Shown piece by piece: positions 53,476 through 62,334 of a stretch of 64,000 bases of DNA; position 1 is the first letter of the stretch; each line of letters starts with the position of its first letter. Under the pieces are notes generated by a model that was not told the DNA's origin, made no database searches, and was given only the letters and a program-made list of their open reading frames with translations. The stretch is from contig NZ_SGXD01000002.1 of NCBI RefSeq assembly GCF_004216915.1, positions 868,001 through 932,000 of the forward strand, in the 5' to 3' direction. Source of the DNA: Motilibacter rhizosphaerae (lineage in GTDB: Bacteria; Actinomycetota; Actinomycetes; Motilibacterales; Motilibacteraceae). The translations under genes were made by a program, and so were the position numbers.

Positions 53476-54890
53476 CCGACGAGCAGGCGGGTCAGCGCGG
53501 CCGTCACCCGCGGCAGGTCGAAGCGCTCGAGCGCCTCGGCCTGCGCGGTCGCCGCGAGATCGGCGAAGCGCCCCTCCGCGACCGTCGAGCTGATGCGCTC
53601 GGCCATCGCGTCGGCCGTCGGCGTCACCCATCGCGGGTCGTAGATCGTCTCGACGCCGGGCCAGTCGCGCAGCACGGGGACTCCCCCGGAGGCCATGGTC
53701 TCGGCCGGGGCCAGGTGGAAGCTCTCGTCGTCGCTCGTCGAGAGCATCCACCCGATCTTGCGCAGCCACAGGCCCACGTCCGGCCCGTACGCGTCGAAGA
53801 CGACCCCGTCGACGAGCCGCGGGTCGGTGCGGACCCGGTGCAGCGCCGCGTCGTACGCCGCCCGCTCCTCCTCGTCGCGCCAGGCGTAGGGCACGTCCCA
53901 CACCGGCCGGGACTTCACGAGGAGCGTGAACCGCTCGTCGCGCTCGCGCAGCCGGGCCACGACGTCGAGCGCGAGGTCGAGCCGCTTGCGGCGGGGAACG
54001 GCACCCATGAGGCCGAGGGTGTGCTCCGCGCCGGGGAGCTTGGGGCGCGCCAGCACGGCGGCGTCGACGTAGTTGGGCACCACGACGACCTTCTCCGCGG
54101 GCCACCCGGTGGTCTGGCGGGTGATGCGCGCGTAGTGCTCGCTGACGCAGACGACGACGTCGACGGCCCTGATGTCGATGGACTTCCACCAGTCGCTGAA
54201 GACCTCGGCACGGTGCAGCCGCACGACGAGCCGGGAGCCGGGACGCTTGTGGCGGCTGTAGAACCCGGCGACCGGGCTGGCCCACTCGCAGAACACGACG
54301 TCGGCCCACTCCGCGTGCGCGCGGCTCGCCGCCTCGTCCTGCCGGGCGAAGGACGCGACGTGGTCGGTGCGCAGCTCGATCCCGCTGTCGTTGCGCCAGT
54401 CCTGCAGCACGCCGTCGAGGAAGTGCAGGGCGTGGCCGGCGACGACGACCTTGAGCGGCCTGTCGCGCCCGAGGAGTGCCTGGTGCTGCGGGAAGGTGCG
54501 CGCGAGCAGCTCGGCGAGCGCCGGCCGCAGCGCGTCCGGCTCCCGCCACGGCAGCACGACCGAGCGCTTGGCGACGTCCGCGCATCCGGCGTCCAGCAGA
54601 CCCCGCGTCGTCTCGTCGGGCGCGACGACCCAGCGAGAAGAGCCCGCTGCTGCTGCGATGCTCGGAGGCGTCGACAGCAGGAGGTCGAGCGGCGAGGCAC
54701 TCCCGTCGGCGACGGCCCAGATCCTCCCGTCCCACAGGCCCTCCTGCTGCACCTCGGGGAGCTGCCGCTCCCCCGCGAGGACGATGTCCGCCGGCCCGCT
54801 GTCGACGACGGTGACGCCCGCGGACTCGAGCGCCGCGCGCCAGACCTGCTCACCGTCGAGGCGCAGGACGGCAGTGGTCGTCCGGCTCAC
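53472..54890 (-). CDS. GT4-like glycosyltransferase
   Basis: A 472-residue GT-B fold protein. The C-terminal domain has VLPWREPDALRPALAELL upstream, then VVPNYVDAAVLARPKLPG, GLMGAVPRRKRLDLALDVVA and DDESFHLAPAETMASGGVPV, the usual acceptor/donor elements. Its stop overlaps lyase 2 in a convergent manner (CTAG), and its GTG overlaps the upstream hypothetical gene by 4 bases. Substrate unknown; expected to act on surface polysaccharide. Confidence 0.8.
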   Translation of the reverse strand: MSRTTTAVLRLDGEQVWRAALESAGVTVVDSGPADIVLAGERQLPEVQQEGLWDGRIWAVADGSASPLDLLLSTPPSIAAAAGSSRWVVAPDETTRGLLDAGCADVAKRSVVLPWREPDALRPALAELLARTFPQHQALLGRDRPLKVVVAGHALHFLDGVLQDWRNDSGIELRTDHVASFARQDEAASRAHAEWADVVFCEWASPVAGFYSRHKRPGSRLVVRLHRAEVFSDWWKSIDIRAVDVVVCVSEHYARITRQTTGWPAEKVVVVPNYVDAAVLARPKLPGAEHTLGLMGAVPRRKRLDLALDVVARLRERDERFTLLVKSRPVWDVPYAWRDEEERAAYDAALHRVRTDPRLVDGVVFDAYGPDVGLWLRKIGWMLSTSDDESFHLAPAETMASGGVPVLRDWPGVETIYDPRWVTPTADAMAERISSTVAEGRFADLAATAQAEALERFDLPRVTAALTRLLVG

Positions 54891-55591
54891 GCTGCAGCCC
54901 CCGCGAGCACCGCGGCGGCGTCGGACTCGGCGACGACCGCGTCGAAGAGCTGCTGCAGCGCAGGCCATCCTCCTGCTGCACCACAGAGGACGCGGCGCGC
55001 GCCCAGCTCGCCGGCGGCGCTCAGCAGGGCCAGCAGCGCCCGCTCGCGCTCCGGCGCGGCCCAGCTCCCCAGGTGCGCCCAGGGCCCGCTCGCGCCGGCG
55101 GACGCGTCGACCACGAGCACCTCGGGCGGGGCGAGCGCGAGGACGGCGAGCGCGTCGTCGGGTCGCAGGACCGTGAGGATCGCGGCCTGCTGCCACTCGG
55201 CCACGGCCGAGGGCGGCAGCACGCCCGCGACGACCGGGCGGGTGCGCGGGACGGCCACCACGGCGTACTCCTCGGCGAGGCGGGCGGCGAGACGGTCGGC
55301 CGGGACAGCGGTGGCGGCCGGGGGCCCGGCCGGTGCCGGCGGCGGCGGCGGGTCCAGCGGGAGCGGCGCGCTGCTCCCCCGCGCCCGCCAGCGCTTCGCG
55401 AGCCGCGCCACCTCGCGGGGCACCGTCACGGGCGCGCGGCGCGGGTCGCGCGCGCCGGCGACGAGCGCCTGCGCGAGCTGCACGGCGCTCGAGCTCTCCA
55501 GCCGGCGCAGCCGCGTCCGCACCCGGGCGAGCTCGGCCTCGGTCTCCTGGAGGCGGCGGGCGAGCTCGGCGGTCTGCAGGGGGTCGGCCAC
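54887..55591 (-). CDS. Coiled-coil protein of unknown function
   Basis: A 234-residue protein. Residues 8-33 (RRLQETEAELARVRTRLRRL) form an N-terminal coiled coil, followed by a Pro/Ala-rich linker and a C-terminal globular domain. The GTG start is 6 bases after a TAGCCT -10 box. It is coupled to the GT4 gene by a GTGA overlap, so it probably works with it. No family recognised. Confidence 0.6.
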   Translation of the reverse strand: MADPLQTAELARRLQETEAELARVRTRLRRLESSSAVQLAQALVAGARDPRRAPVTVPREVARLAKRWRARGSSAPLPLDPPPPPAPAGPPAATAVPADRLAARLAEEYAVVAVPRTRPVVAGVLPPSAVAEWQQAAILTVLRPDDALAVLALAPPEVLVVDASAGASGPWAHLGSWAAPERERALLALLSAAGELGARRVLCGAAGGWPALQQLFDAVVAESDAAAVLAGAAA

Positions 55592-55597
55592 GCAGGG

Positions 55598-55628
55598 AGG
55601 CTATCCGGGCGAGCCCTCCCGCTAGGGT
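55598..55628. promoter_or_regulatory. Divergent leaderless promoters (coiled-coil gene / wecB)
   Basis: Minus TAGCCT (55603-55598), 6 bases to GTG 55591. Plus TAGGGT (55623-55628), 8 bases to GTG 55637. Confidence 0.6.
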
Positions 55629-55636
55629 GGCGTCCC

Positions 55637-56698
55637 GTGAAGGTGCTCAGCGTCGTCGGTGCCCGGCCGCAGTTCGTCAAGCTCGCCCCCGTCGCGAAGG
55701 CCTTCGAGGGGACCGGCCACCAGCACGTCATCGTGCACACCGGCCAGCACTACGACGCGGTGATGAGCGACGTCTTCTTCGCCGATCTGCAGATCCCCGC
55801 CCCCGACGTGCACCTCGGCGTCGGCTCCGGCTCCCAGGGCGTGCAGACCGGCGCCATGCTCGGCGCCCTCGACGCCGTGCTCGAGGAGCACCGCCCGGAC
55901 TGGGTGCTGGTCTACGGCGACACCAACTCCACGCTCGCCGGCGCCCTGTCCGCGGTGAAGCTGCACCTGCCCGTCGCCCACCTCGAGGCCGGGCTGCGCT
56001 CGTTCAACCGGCGCATGCCCGAGGAGCACAACCGCGTCCTCACCGACCACGCCGCCGACCTGCTGCTGCCCCCGACCGAGGTCGCCGTGCGCCACCTCGC
56101 CGCGGAGGGGCTGGCGGAGCGGGCGGTGCTCGTCGGTGACGTCATGACCGACGTGCTGCTCCGCGTGCGCGATGCCGTCGCGGGGACCGTCCCGGAGCTG
56201 CCCGACGGCGTCGACCCCGCCGGCCCGTACGCCGTGGCGACGATCCACCGCGCCGAGAACACCGACGACCCCGCCCGCCTGCGCGCGGTCGTCGAGCAGC
56301 TCGCCGGGCTGCCGCTCCCCGTGGTGCTGCTCGCCCACCCGCGGCTCGTGGCCCGCGCGAGCGCGCTCGGGCTTGAGCTGCGCACCGGGTCGCTGCACCC
56401 GACGACGCCGTTCCCCTACCCGCAGATGGTCGCCGCGGTCGCCGGCGCCGCCCACGTCGTCACCGACTCCGGCGGCCTGCAGAAGGAGGCGTTCCTCCTG
56501 CGCGTGCCCTGCACGACGCTGCGGACCGAGACCGAGTGGGTCGAGACGGTCGAGCTCGGCTGGAACGTCCTGCGCGGCGACCTCACCGGCGTGGCCGAGG
56601 CGGTCACGCGCCCGCGCCCGGCGGACACCGGCGCCACGCCGTACGGCGACGGCCGGGCGGCCGAGAAAGTCGTCGCGACGCTGGCGGAGCGCGCCTAG
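55637..56698 (+). CDS. wecB: UDP-N-acetylglucosamine 2-epimerase
   Basis: A 353-residue non-hydrolysing epimerase (GT-B-like) that makes UDP-ManNAc from UDP-GlcNAc. VGARPQFVKLAPV (7-19), YGDTNST with D95, HLEAGLRSFNRRMPEEHNR with E117 and E130-H131, and DSGGLQKEAFLL are all conserved. The substrate then goes to the dehydrogenase at 48217-49515. Its stop codon TAG is at the same time the first half of the -10 box for the next gene. Confidence 0.92.
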   Translation: MKVLSVVGARPQFVKLAPVAKAFEGTGHQHVIVHTGQHYDAVMSDVFFADLQIPAPDVHLGVGSGSQGVQTGAMLGALDAVLEEHRPDWVLVYGDTNSTLAGALSAVKLHLPVAHLEAGLRSFNRRMPEEHNRVLTDHAADLLLPPTEVAVRHLAAEGLAERAVLVGDVMTDVLLRVRDAVAGTVPELPDGVDPAGPYAVATIHRAENTDDPARLRAVVEQLAGLPLPVVLLAHPRLVARASALGLELRTGSLHPTTPFPYPQMVAAVAGAAHVVTDSGGLQKEAFLLRVPCTTLRTETEWVETVELGWNVLRGDLTGVAEAVTRPRPADTGATPYGDGRAAEKVVATLAERA

Positions 56699-56701
56699 CC
56701 T
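56696..56701 (+). promoter_or_regulatory. -10 box of a leaderless promoter overlapping the wecB stop
   Basis: TAGCCT: bases 56696-56698 are the wecB stop. 7 bases follow before the GTG at 56709. Confidence 0.55.
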
Positions 56702-56708
56702 GGTCCGC

Positions 56709-57902
56709 GTGCCGGACCGCAGCGTCGCCGCCCTGGCGGCCCTGTCGGTCGGGACGTTCTCCTTCGTCACCTGCGAGTCGCTGCCCATCGGGCTGCTCCC
56801 GCTCATGGCGGACGACCTGCACCGCTCGGTCTCCGCGGTCGGCCTGCTCGTCACGGGCTACGGCACCGTGGTCGTGCTCGCGTCGGTGCCGCTGACGCTG
56901 CTGACCCGGCGGGCGCCCCGCCGCCCGCTGCTCGCGGGGCTGCTCGCCGTCTTCGTCGTCTCCTCCGCCGCGACCGCCCTCGCCCCGACGTACGCGACGG
57001 TGCTCGGCGCCCGCCTGCTCACCGCGCTGTCGCAGGCGCTGTTCTGGAGCATCGTGGCGGCCACCGCTGCGGGGCTGTTCCCGCCGGAGCGCCGGGGGCG
57101 GGTGATGGCGACGCTGTTCAGCGGCAGCGCGCTCGGCCCGGTCCTCGGCGTGCCCGCCGGGACCTGGCTCGGCCAGCACGCGGGCTGGCGGGCGGCGTTC
57201 GGCGTGCTCACCGCGCTGAGCCTCGCGCTCTGCGTGCTCGTCACGGCCCTGCTCCCCGGCACCACGCCGTACGCTGCCGCCGCCGACCGCGGGGACGCGC
57301 CCGACCTGCGCCGCTACGTCGTGCTGCTCGGGGTGACCGCGCTGGCGGTGACCGGGATGTTCACGGCCTACACGTACGCCGCGCCGTTCCTCCTCGACGT
57401 GACCGGCTTCCCGCGCAGTGCCCTCAGCGTGCTGTTCCTCGCCTCCGGCGCGGCGGGCATCCTCGGCGCGTCGGTGACCGGAGGGCTGTACGACCGCCGG
57501 CCGCGGCTCGCGCTCCTCCTCCCCGTCGCGCTCGAGTGCGGGGTGCTCGCCGCGCTGTGGGCGCTCGGCACCTCACGCCTGGTCACCGTCGCGGCGCTCG
57601 TGCTGAGCGGGGCGGCGGGGTCGTCGCTCGCCGCGGCGACCTCGACCCGCGCGCTTCAGGTGGCGCCCGGGCGCACGGACACCGCCTCGTCGGGAGGCTC
57701 GACGGCGTTCAACGTCGGGATCACGCTCGGCTCGCTGCTCGGTGGCGCCCTGGTCGCCGGTCCGGGCGTCCGCGCCACGCCGCTCGCGGGCAGCGTGCTC
57801 TGCCTGGCCGCGCTCGCGCTGCTGCTGCTGGAGCCGCGGCTCGTCGGGAGCCCGGAGCCGGCCGGGCGGGCTGCAGAGCCTGTGGAGGAGCGGGCCGGCT
57901 AG
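56709..57902 (+). CDS. MFS transporter (DHA1-like drug/sugar efflux)
   Basis: A 397-residue major facilitator protein with about twelve transmembrane segments. TGYGTVVVLASVPLTLLTRR and RLLTALSQALFWSIVAAT resemble the AraJ/CmlA-type DHA1 group (arabinose/chloramphenicol exporters). GTG start with an adjacent leaderless promoter. The convergent nnrD gene shares its stop in a CTAG. Confidence 0.82.
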   Translation: MPDRSVAALAALSVGTFSFVTCESLPIGLLPLMADDLHRSVSAVGLLVTGYGTVVVLASVPLTLLTRRAPRRPLLAGLLAVFVVSSAATALAPTYATVLGARLLTALSQALFWSIVAATAAGLFPPERRGRVMATLFSGSALGPVLGVPAGTWLGQHAGWRAAFGVLTALSLALCVLVTALLPGTTPYAAAADRGDAPDLRRYVVLLGVTALAVTGMFTAYTYAAPFLLDVTGFPRSALSVLFLASGAAGILGASVTGGLYDRRPRLALLLPVALECGVLAALWALGTSRLVTVAALVLSGAAGSSLAAATSTRALQVAPGRTDTASSGGSTAFNVGITLGSLLGGALVAGPGVRATPLAGSVLCLAALALLLLEPRLVGSPEPAGRAAEPVEERAG

Positions 57903-58789
57903 CCCTGCAGCTCGAGCAGGACCTTCGGCAGCTCGGGCGGCAGCTCGCGCGCGAGGAACCCGACGGTCCCCACGGCGGCGGCCAGCCGCTCGCCGGCCCG
58001 CTTGTGCAGGTGCGTCGCCCAGACCGCGGCCTGCGCGGGCTCGGCGCCGCGGGCGAGCAGTCCCGCGACCGCCCCCGCCTGCACGTCGCCGGAGCCGGAG
58101 ACGCCGAGCCCGGGTCCCCCGCTGCCGTCGTGCCAGGTCCGCCCGTCCGGCGCCACGGTCCACGACTCGGCGCCGCCCCCCGTGACGACGGCGCCGGTGC
58201 GCCGGACGACCTGCCTGACCGCGGTCCGCGCGTCGTCCACGGCGTCAGGGTCCTGCGCGAGCAGGTAGCCGAGCTCGGGGAGGTTCGGCGTGAGCACCGC
58301 GCGGCCCGCGGTCGCGCCCAGCACGCCGGCGTCGGCGCTCACGGGGGCGAGGGCCAGCGCGTCGAGCACGACGGCGGCCTCGTCCCCGAGGGCGTCGAGC
58401 AGGGCGCGGACGACCGCGGCCGTCTCGTCCTCGCCGGTCATGCCGGGCCCGAGCAGGACCGCGTCGGCCTGGGGGGCGATCTCCAGCACCTCGGCGAGCC
58501 CCGACGGGTCGATGGTGCCGTCGGCGGTCTCCGGCAGCGCGATGACGAGCGCCTCCGGGACCGCCAGCGAGATGCCCGTGGCGACGGAGGCGACGGTGGC
58601 GATCTGCAGCTTGCCGGCCCCCGTGCGCAGGGCCGCCTCGGCCGCCAGCAGCACCGCGCCCGGGGTGCGCGACGAGCCGCCGACGACGAGGGTGCGGCCG
58701 CGCGCCTCCTTCGACCCGCCCGGTGCGGGCAGCGGCCAGGCGCGCAGGACGCCGGAGGTCACCTCGACGACACCGGGCTCAAGCGACAT
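57899..58789 (-). CDS. nnrD: ADP-dependent NAD(P)H-hydrate dehydratase
   Basis: A 296-residue ribokinase-fold enzyme that repairs damaged NADHX/NADPHX, using ADP. The GSGDVQAG loop (232-239) holds the catalytic D235; TPNLPEL (168-174) takes the place of the usual TPHPGE motif, and LLGPGM is also seen. It lacks the N-terminal epimerase domain found in many bacterial fusions. The start overlaps the phosphatase gene by 11 bases. Confidence 0.85.
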   Translation of the reverse strand: MSLEPGVVEVTSGVLRAWPLPAPGGSKEARGRTLVVGGSSRTPGAVLLAAEAALRTGAGKLQIATVASVATGISLAVPEALVIALPETADGTIDPSGLAEVLEIAPQADAVLLGPGMTGEDETAAVVRALLDALGDEAAVVLDALALAPVSADAGVLGATAGRAVLTPNLPELGYLLAQDPDAVDDARTAVRQVVRRTGAVVTGGGAESWTVAPDGRTWHDGSGGPGLGVSGSGDVQAGAVAGLLARGAEPAQAAVWATHLHKRAGERLAAAVGTVGFLARELPPELPKVLLELQG

Positions 58790-59519
58790 CGGCGCTCGCG
58801 TCCCGCTCGGCGGTGACCCGGGCGCCGGCCTCCACCGGCGCCACCTGGTTGTAGGCCTGCAGCTGGAGCCCCCCGTCGCGCTCGACGTAGGTCGTCAGCC
58901 CGCAGTTGGCCAGCGGCTCGTCCGAGGCCAGCTGGAGGACCTGGTGCTCGTCGAGGCCCTCGAGCACGAAGCGGAAGCACATGATGACCGCCTGGTGCGA
59001 GACGAGCAGCACGTCCTCGCCGGCGTGGTCCAGGCGCAGGGACTCCACGACGCTGCGCACCCGCAGGCAGACGTCGGTCCACGCCTCCCCGCCCGGCGGG
59101 CGGTAGTAGAACTTGCCGAGCCGCTCGCGCCGCCGCGCCTCGTCGGGCAGCAGCTCGCGCACGCCCGCGGAGGTCAGCCCGTCGAAGGCCCCGAGGTCGC
59201 GCTCGCGCAGCCGCTCGTCGCGCTCCGCGACGAGCTCGAGACCGGCGGCGCGCACGGCGAGCTCCGCGGTCGAGCGCGCCCGCGCGTACGGCGAGCAGAG
59301 GACGACGTCCGGCGCGGGCTGCTGCTCCCCGAGCCACGCGCCGAGCGCCTGCGCCTGCGCGCGTCCGGCGTCGCTCAGGGGGACGTCGGCGTCGCGCACG
59401 TCCAGGTCGAGCCGGGAGGCACCCGCCTCGTGCGCGGCGCGGTCGGCGAGGTTGCCGGTGCTCTCCCCGTGGCGCGCGAGGCGCAGGCGGCGCGGCCAGC
59501 CGGGAGCGGAGGAGTCCAT
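58779..59519 (-). CDS. Histidine phosphatase family protein
   Basis: A 246-residue phosphoglycerate-mutase-like phosphatase. The phospho-histidine motif is LARHGES with H17 and the second active-site segment is VLLVSHQAVIMC. Substrate unknown; the family includes phosphosugar and nucleotide phosphatases. Starts within 50 bases of the methyltransferase gene stop and overlaps nnrD. Confidence 0.88.
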   Translation of the reverse strand: MDSSAPGWPRRLRLARHGESTGNLADRAAHEAGASRLDLDVRDADVPLSDAGRAQAQALGAWLGEQQPAPDVVLCSPYARARSTAELAVRAAGLELVAERDERLRERDLGAFDGLTSAGVRELLPDEARRRERLGKFYYRPPGGEAWTDVCLRVRSVVESLRLDHAGEDVLLVSHQAVIMCFRFVLEGLDEHQVLQLASDEPLANCGLTTYVERDGGLQLQAYNQVAPVEAGARVTAERDASADVA

Positions 59520-59567
59520 GCGACTCCCGCTACCCGCCGCGGCGGTCCTCTACCTCCAGCGCTCCCG

Positions 59568-61499
59568 TCAGGCCTTGATGCCGATGAGCAGCCAGCTCGG
59601 GCGCAGCCAGTACAGCCCCTTGAGCTGGATGCGCCACCGGTCGTGGTTCTCCACCCAGGCCTGCATGACGCCGCGGCCTGCGGGCGAGACCTCGAGCACC
59701 CCGGGGTCGGGGCAGAAGTCGTGCCAGATCACCGCACCGCCGGAGCGCACGAGGTGCAGGGCCTTGTCCGTGTCCGGCCCCACCACGTCCGGCGTGTGGC
59801 CGCCGTCGACGAGGGCGCTGTCGAAGAAGCCCGGACCGAACTCGCGGACGTCGAGCTCGAGGCTGTCGAGCAGCATCTGGTGCACGCGGTCGCCGTAACC
59901 CGCGGCGCGGTAGCGCCAGCCGATGCGGTCGCCCGCGTCGCCCGCGACGCCGAGGGGCGGCACGTCGGCGTCGTCGGGGAGGTACTGCGCGCCGTAGACC
60001 GTCGAGCCGTTCGCGTCGCGCTCGCCGTCGGGCAGGTTGAGCGTCCACACCTCCGCGTCGCAGGACTCCGCGCAGAGCATCGCGCCGAAGCCCTCCCACG
60101 TGCCGAACTCCAGGTGCCGCTTCGGGCGCAGCTGCGAGTAGAGGTAGCGGAACAGCCCCGCCTCGTCGTGCTCGGACTTGAAGCCCGCGACGTCGTAGTC
60201 GTAGCGCGCCACCTCCGGCACGTACGCCCGCTCGAAGCCGAGCACCTCGGCCATGCGCTGCACCGGCAGGATCTCGATCTCGCGGCCGGGCACGGGCAGC
60301 GCCCGCGGCGTCAGCGCGCAGTCGAGGGCGAAGCGCCGGGTGTCGGCGCGCATCACCGGGGACGGCGTGGTGGCGTGCTCGACGACGCGGGTCGCGCCGA
60401 GGCCGAGCAGGCGCACCCCCGCAGCCGTCCCCGAGGCGGCGTCAGCCGCGACGGCGAAGGCGGCGAGCGCCGCTCCGTCGGCGAGCTGGACGCGCGCGGT
60501 CTGCGGGTACGGCGCGGCGGACAGGGTGACGACGTCGCTCGCCGGCTCGTCCGCCTCGTCGGCGAGGCAGGCGACGCTGACGCGCCCCACCAGCACCTCG
60601 AGCTCGACGTCGACCGCCAGCGGCCCGGACGGCGCGGCCTGGGCGGGGATGGTCAGCGCGCCCGCGGTCGGCACGACCGGCAGGCGCAGCAGGTCGCCCT
60701 CGGCCGCCGCGCCGTTGTGCAGGTTCGCGAAGCCCGCGAACACGCCGGACACAGGCTCCTCGGTACGCCCCGGCGGCAGGATCAGCGGCTCGCGGTCGTA
60801 GCGCACGGCGATCGCGTCGCGCGGACCGCGCGGGTCCTGCTCCGAGCGCTTGAAGGCGAAGTTCTCCTCGTCGAGGCAGAGCGCCTCGGTGTAGCCGCGG
60901 CCGAGCAGCCAGAGCATCGCCTGGCTGACCGACTGCCCGCGCGTGAGCAGCGCGTGGTTGAGCTCGATGACGATCCACGGGTCGAAGCGCTCGATCGTGG
61001 CAGCCGCTCCCCGCAGCGCCTCGAGGTCGAAGCCGTCGACGTCGATCTTCAGCACGTCCAGCCGGTCGAGGCCCTGCGCCGCCACCCACGCGTCGATCGT
61101 GGTGAAGGGGTAGGCCTGCCGCTCGGGGTCCTGGCCCCAGAGGCGGTAGATCGGCTCCTCCTGCACGCCGGTGCTCGCGCCCACGGCCACCTCGTGCACG
61201 GTGACGTTGGTGGCGCCCGCGTGCGCGAGGTTGGCGCGGAGCAGCGCGCTCGTCGCCGTCGGCTCGAAGGCGTGGACGTGCCCCTGCGGCGCCAGCCGGG
61301 AGAACAGCGCGCTGTAGACGCCGACGTTCGCGCCCACGTCGAGCAGCACCCAGTCCGGCTGCACGGTGCGCACGTACCACCGCTTCGTCTGCAGCTCGCA
61401 CTGCCGGTAGTACTCCGCGAAGGAGTCGTAGTACGCCACCAGCTCGACCGGTGCGGACTCCGGCACCAGCGAGCGGACGAGGGGCTGGGGAGCGGTCAT
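59568..61499 (-). CDS. FkbM methyltransferase fused to a second class I methyltransferase
   Basis: A 643-residue fusion. Residues ~20-225 are an FkbM-type domain (VLLDVGANVGVYSALF, 51-66; KIDVDGFD). Residues ~240-440 form a beta-rich domain without a recognised motif. Residues ~450-640 form a second Rossmann methyltransferase (HLEFGTWEGFGAMLCAES, 462-479; SALVDGGHTPD; IWHDF). Two O-methylations of a glycan are inferred. ATG starts inside the 55-base gap that holds a hairpin. Confidence 0.8.
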   Translation of the reverse strand: MTAPQPLVRSLVPESAPVELVAYYDSFAEYYRQCELQTKRWYVRTVQPDWVLLDVGANVGVYSALFSRLAPQGHVHAFEPTATSALLRANLAHAGATNVTVHEVAVGASTGVQEEPIYRLWGQDPERQAYPFTTIDAWVAAQGLDRLDVLKIDVDGFDLEALRGAAATIERFDPWIVIELNHALLTRGQSVSQAMLWLLGRGYTEALCLDEENFAFKRSEQDPRGPRDAIAVRYDREPLILPPGRTEEPVSGVFAGFANLHNGAAAEGDLLRLPVVPTAGALTIPAQAAPSGPLAVDVELEVLVGRVSVACLADEADEPASDVVTLSAAPYPQTARVQLADGAALAAFAVAADAASGTAAGVRLLGLGATRVVEHATTPSPVMRADTRRFALDCALTPRALPVPGREIEILPVQRMAEVLGFERAYVPEVARYDYDVAGFKSEHDEAGLFRYLYSQLRPKRHLEFGTWEGFGAMLCAESCDAEVWTLNLPDGERDANGSTVYGAQYLPDDADVPPLGVAGDAGDRIGWRYRAAGYGDRVHQMLLDSLELDVREFGPGFFDSALVDGGHTPDVVGPDTDKALHLVRSGGAVIWHDFCPDPGVLEVSPAGRGVMQAWVENHDRWRIQLKGLYWLRPSWLLIGIKA

Positions 61500-61512
61500 G
61501 CAGGGGGAGTCG

Positions 61513-61549
61513 GCGCCCGCACTGCTCCACCTGAGTGGAGCGCGGGCGC
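61513..61549 (-). terminator. GC-rich hairpin, likely terminator or attenuator
   Basis: Arms 61513-61530 and 61535-61549 pair over 15 bp with a 3-base bulge and a 4-base loop. It lies 6 bases after the stop of the membrane protein gene, immediately before the FkbM gene start, so it can reduce read-through. Confidence 0.5.
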
Positions 61550-61554
61550 TGGCA

Positions 61555-62331
61555 CTACAGGTGCGGCCGGTGCCGGGGGGCGAGGTCGTGCGCCCCGGCG
61601 AGCAGCGTGACGTAGCGCTGCTTGCGCTGCTCCCACAGCTCGTCGCGCACCTGCGCGGCGGCGAGCAGCTGGGGGCGGTCGGCGTAGCGCCACCGCGCCC
61701 ACGGGCTGCCGGCGCGCGCGAGGCGCAGCGCCCCCACCATGCCCACGACCGTCACCGACAGGCTGAGCAGCGCGAGCCACGGCTTGCCCTTGAGCGCGGT
61801 GACGACGGTGAAGAGCAGGTTGACGACGACGAGCACGACGACGGCCCAGCGGGTGGTGAGCTCGCGGTCGCCGACCGCCGTCACGCCGTACGGGTTGGCC
61901 CCCACGACGAGCATGACGCCGAGGACGACCGCGACGATGACGGCGTCGATCGAGCGGCGGCCCTCGCGCGTCCAGTAGACGTCCTCGAGGTGGAGGATCA
62001 GCGCGAACTCGTCGAGCACGAGCCCCGCCCCCACCCCGAAGGCGAGCGCGAGGATGCCGCGCACGTGCCCCGGCTCCGGGACGGTGAAGCCCAGGGCCCC
62101 CGTGACGAGCAGCAGCACCACGCCGAAGACCGCGTGGTGGACGTGCACGCCCCCCATCCGCACGTTCCCGAACCACCAGCGCGTCCCGGAGCGGATGAGC
62201 CGCGTGCTCGTCCGGATCCCGCCGAAGCCCGCGACCAGCCCGGCGAGCAGGAGGAGGAGCGGCTCCTTGCCGGGGCGGTCGATCTCCCGCTCGTACGCGC
62301 GGGCGAGCCAGTCCCAGACGCTGGCGAGCAC
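61555..62331 (-). CDS. Conserved integral membrane protein
   Basis: A 258-residue protein with about six or seven hydrophobic segments. Characteristic stretches are VHVHHAVFGVVLLLV and GLVLDEFALILHLEDVYW, in which acidic and histidine residues face each other in the membrane, so metal binding or catalysis is possible. I recognise the arrangement from other actinobacterial membrane proteins but not a function. Confidence 0.65.
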   Translation of the reverse strand: MLASVWDWLARAYEREIDRPGKEPLLLLLAGLVAGFGGIRTSTRLIRSGTRWWFGNVRMGGVHVHHAVFGVVLLLVTGALGFTVPEPGHVRGILALAFGVGAGLVLDEFALILHLEDVYWTREGRRSIDAVIVAVVLGVMLVVGANPYGVTAVGDRELTTRWAVVVLVVVNLLFTVVTALKGKPWLALLSLSVTVVGMVGALRLARAGSPWARWRYADRPQLLAAAQVRDELWEQRKQRYVTLLAGAHDLAPRHRPHL

Positions 62332-62334
62332 GGC

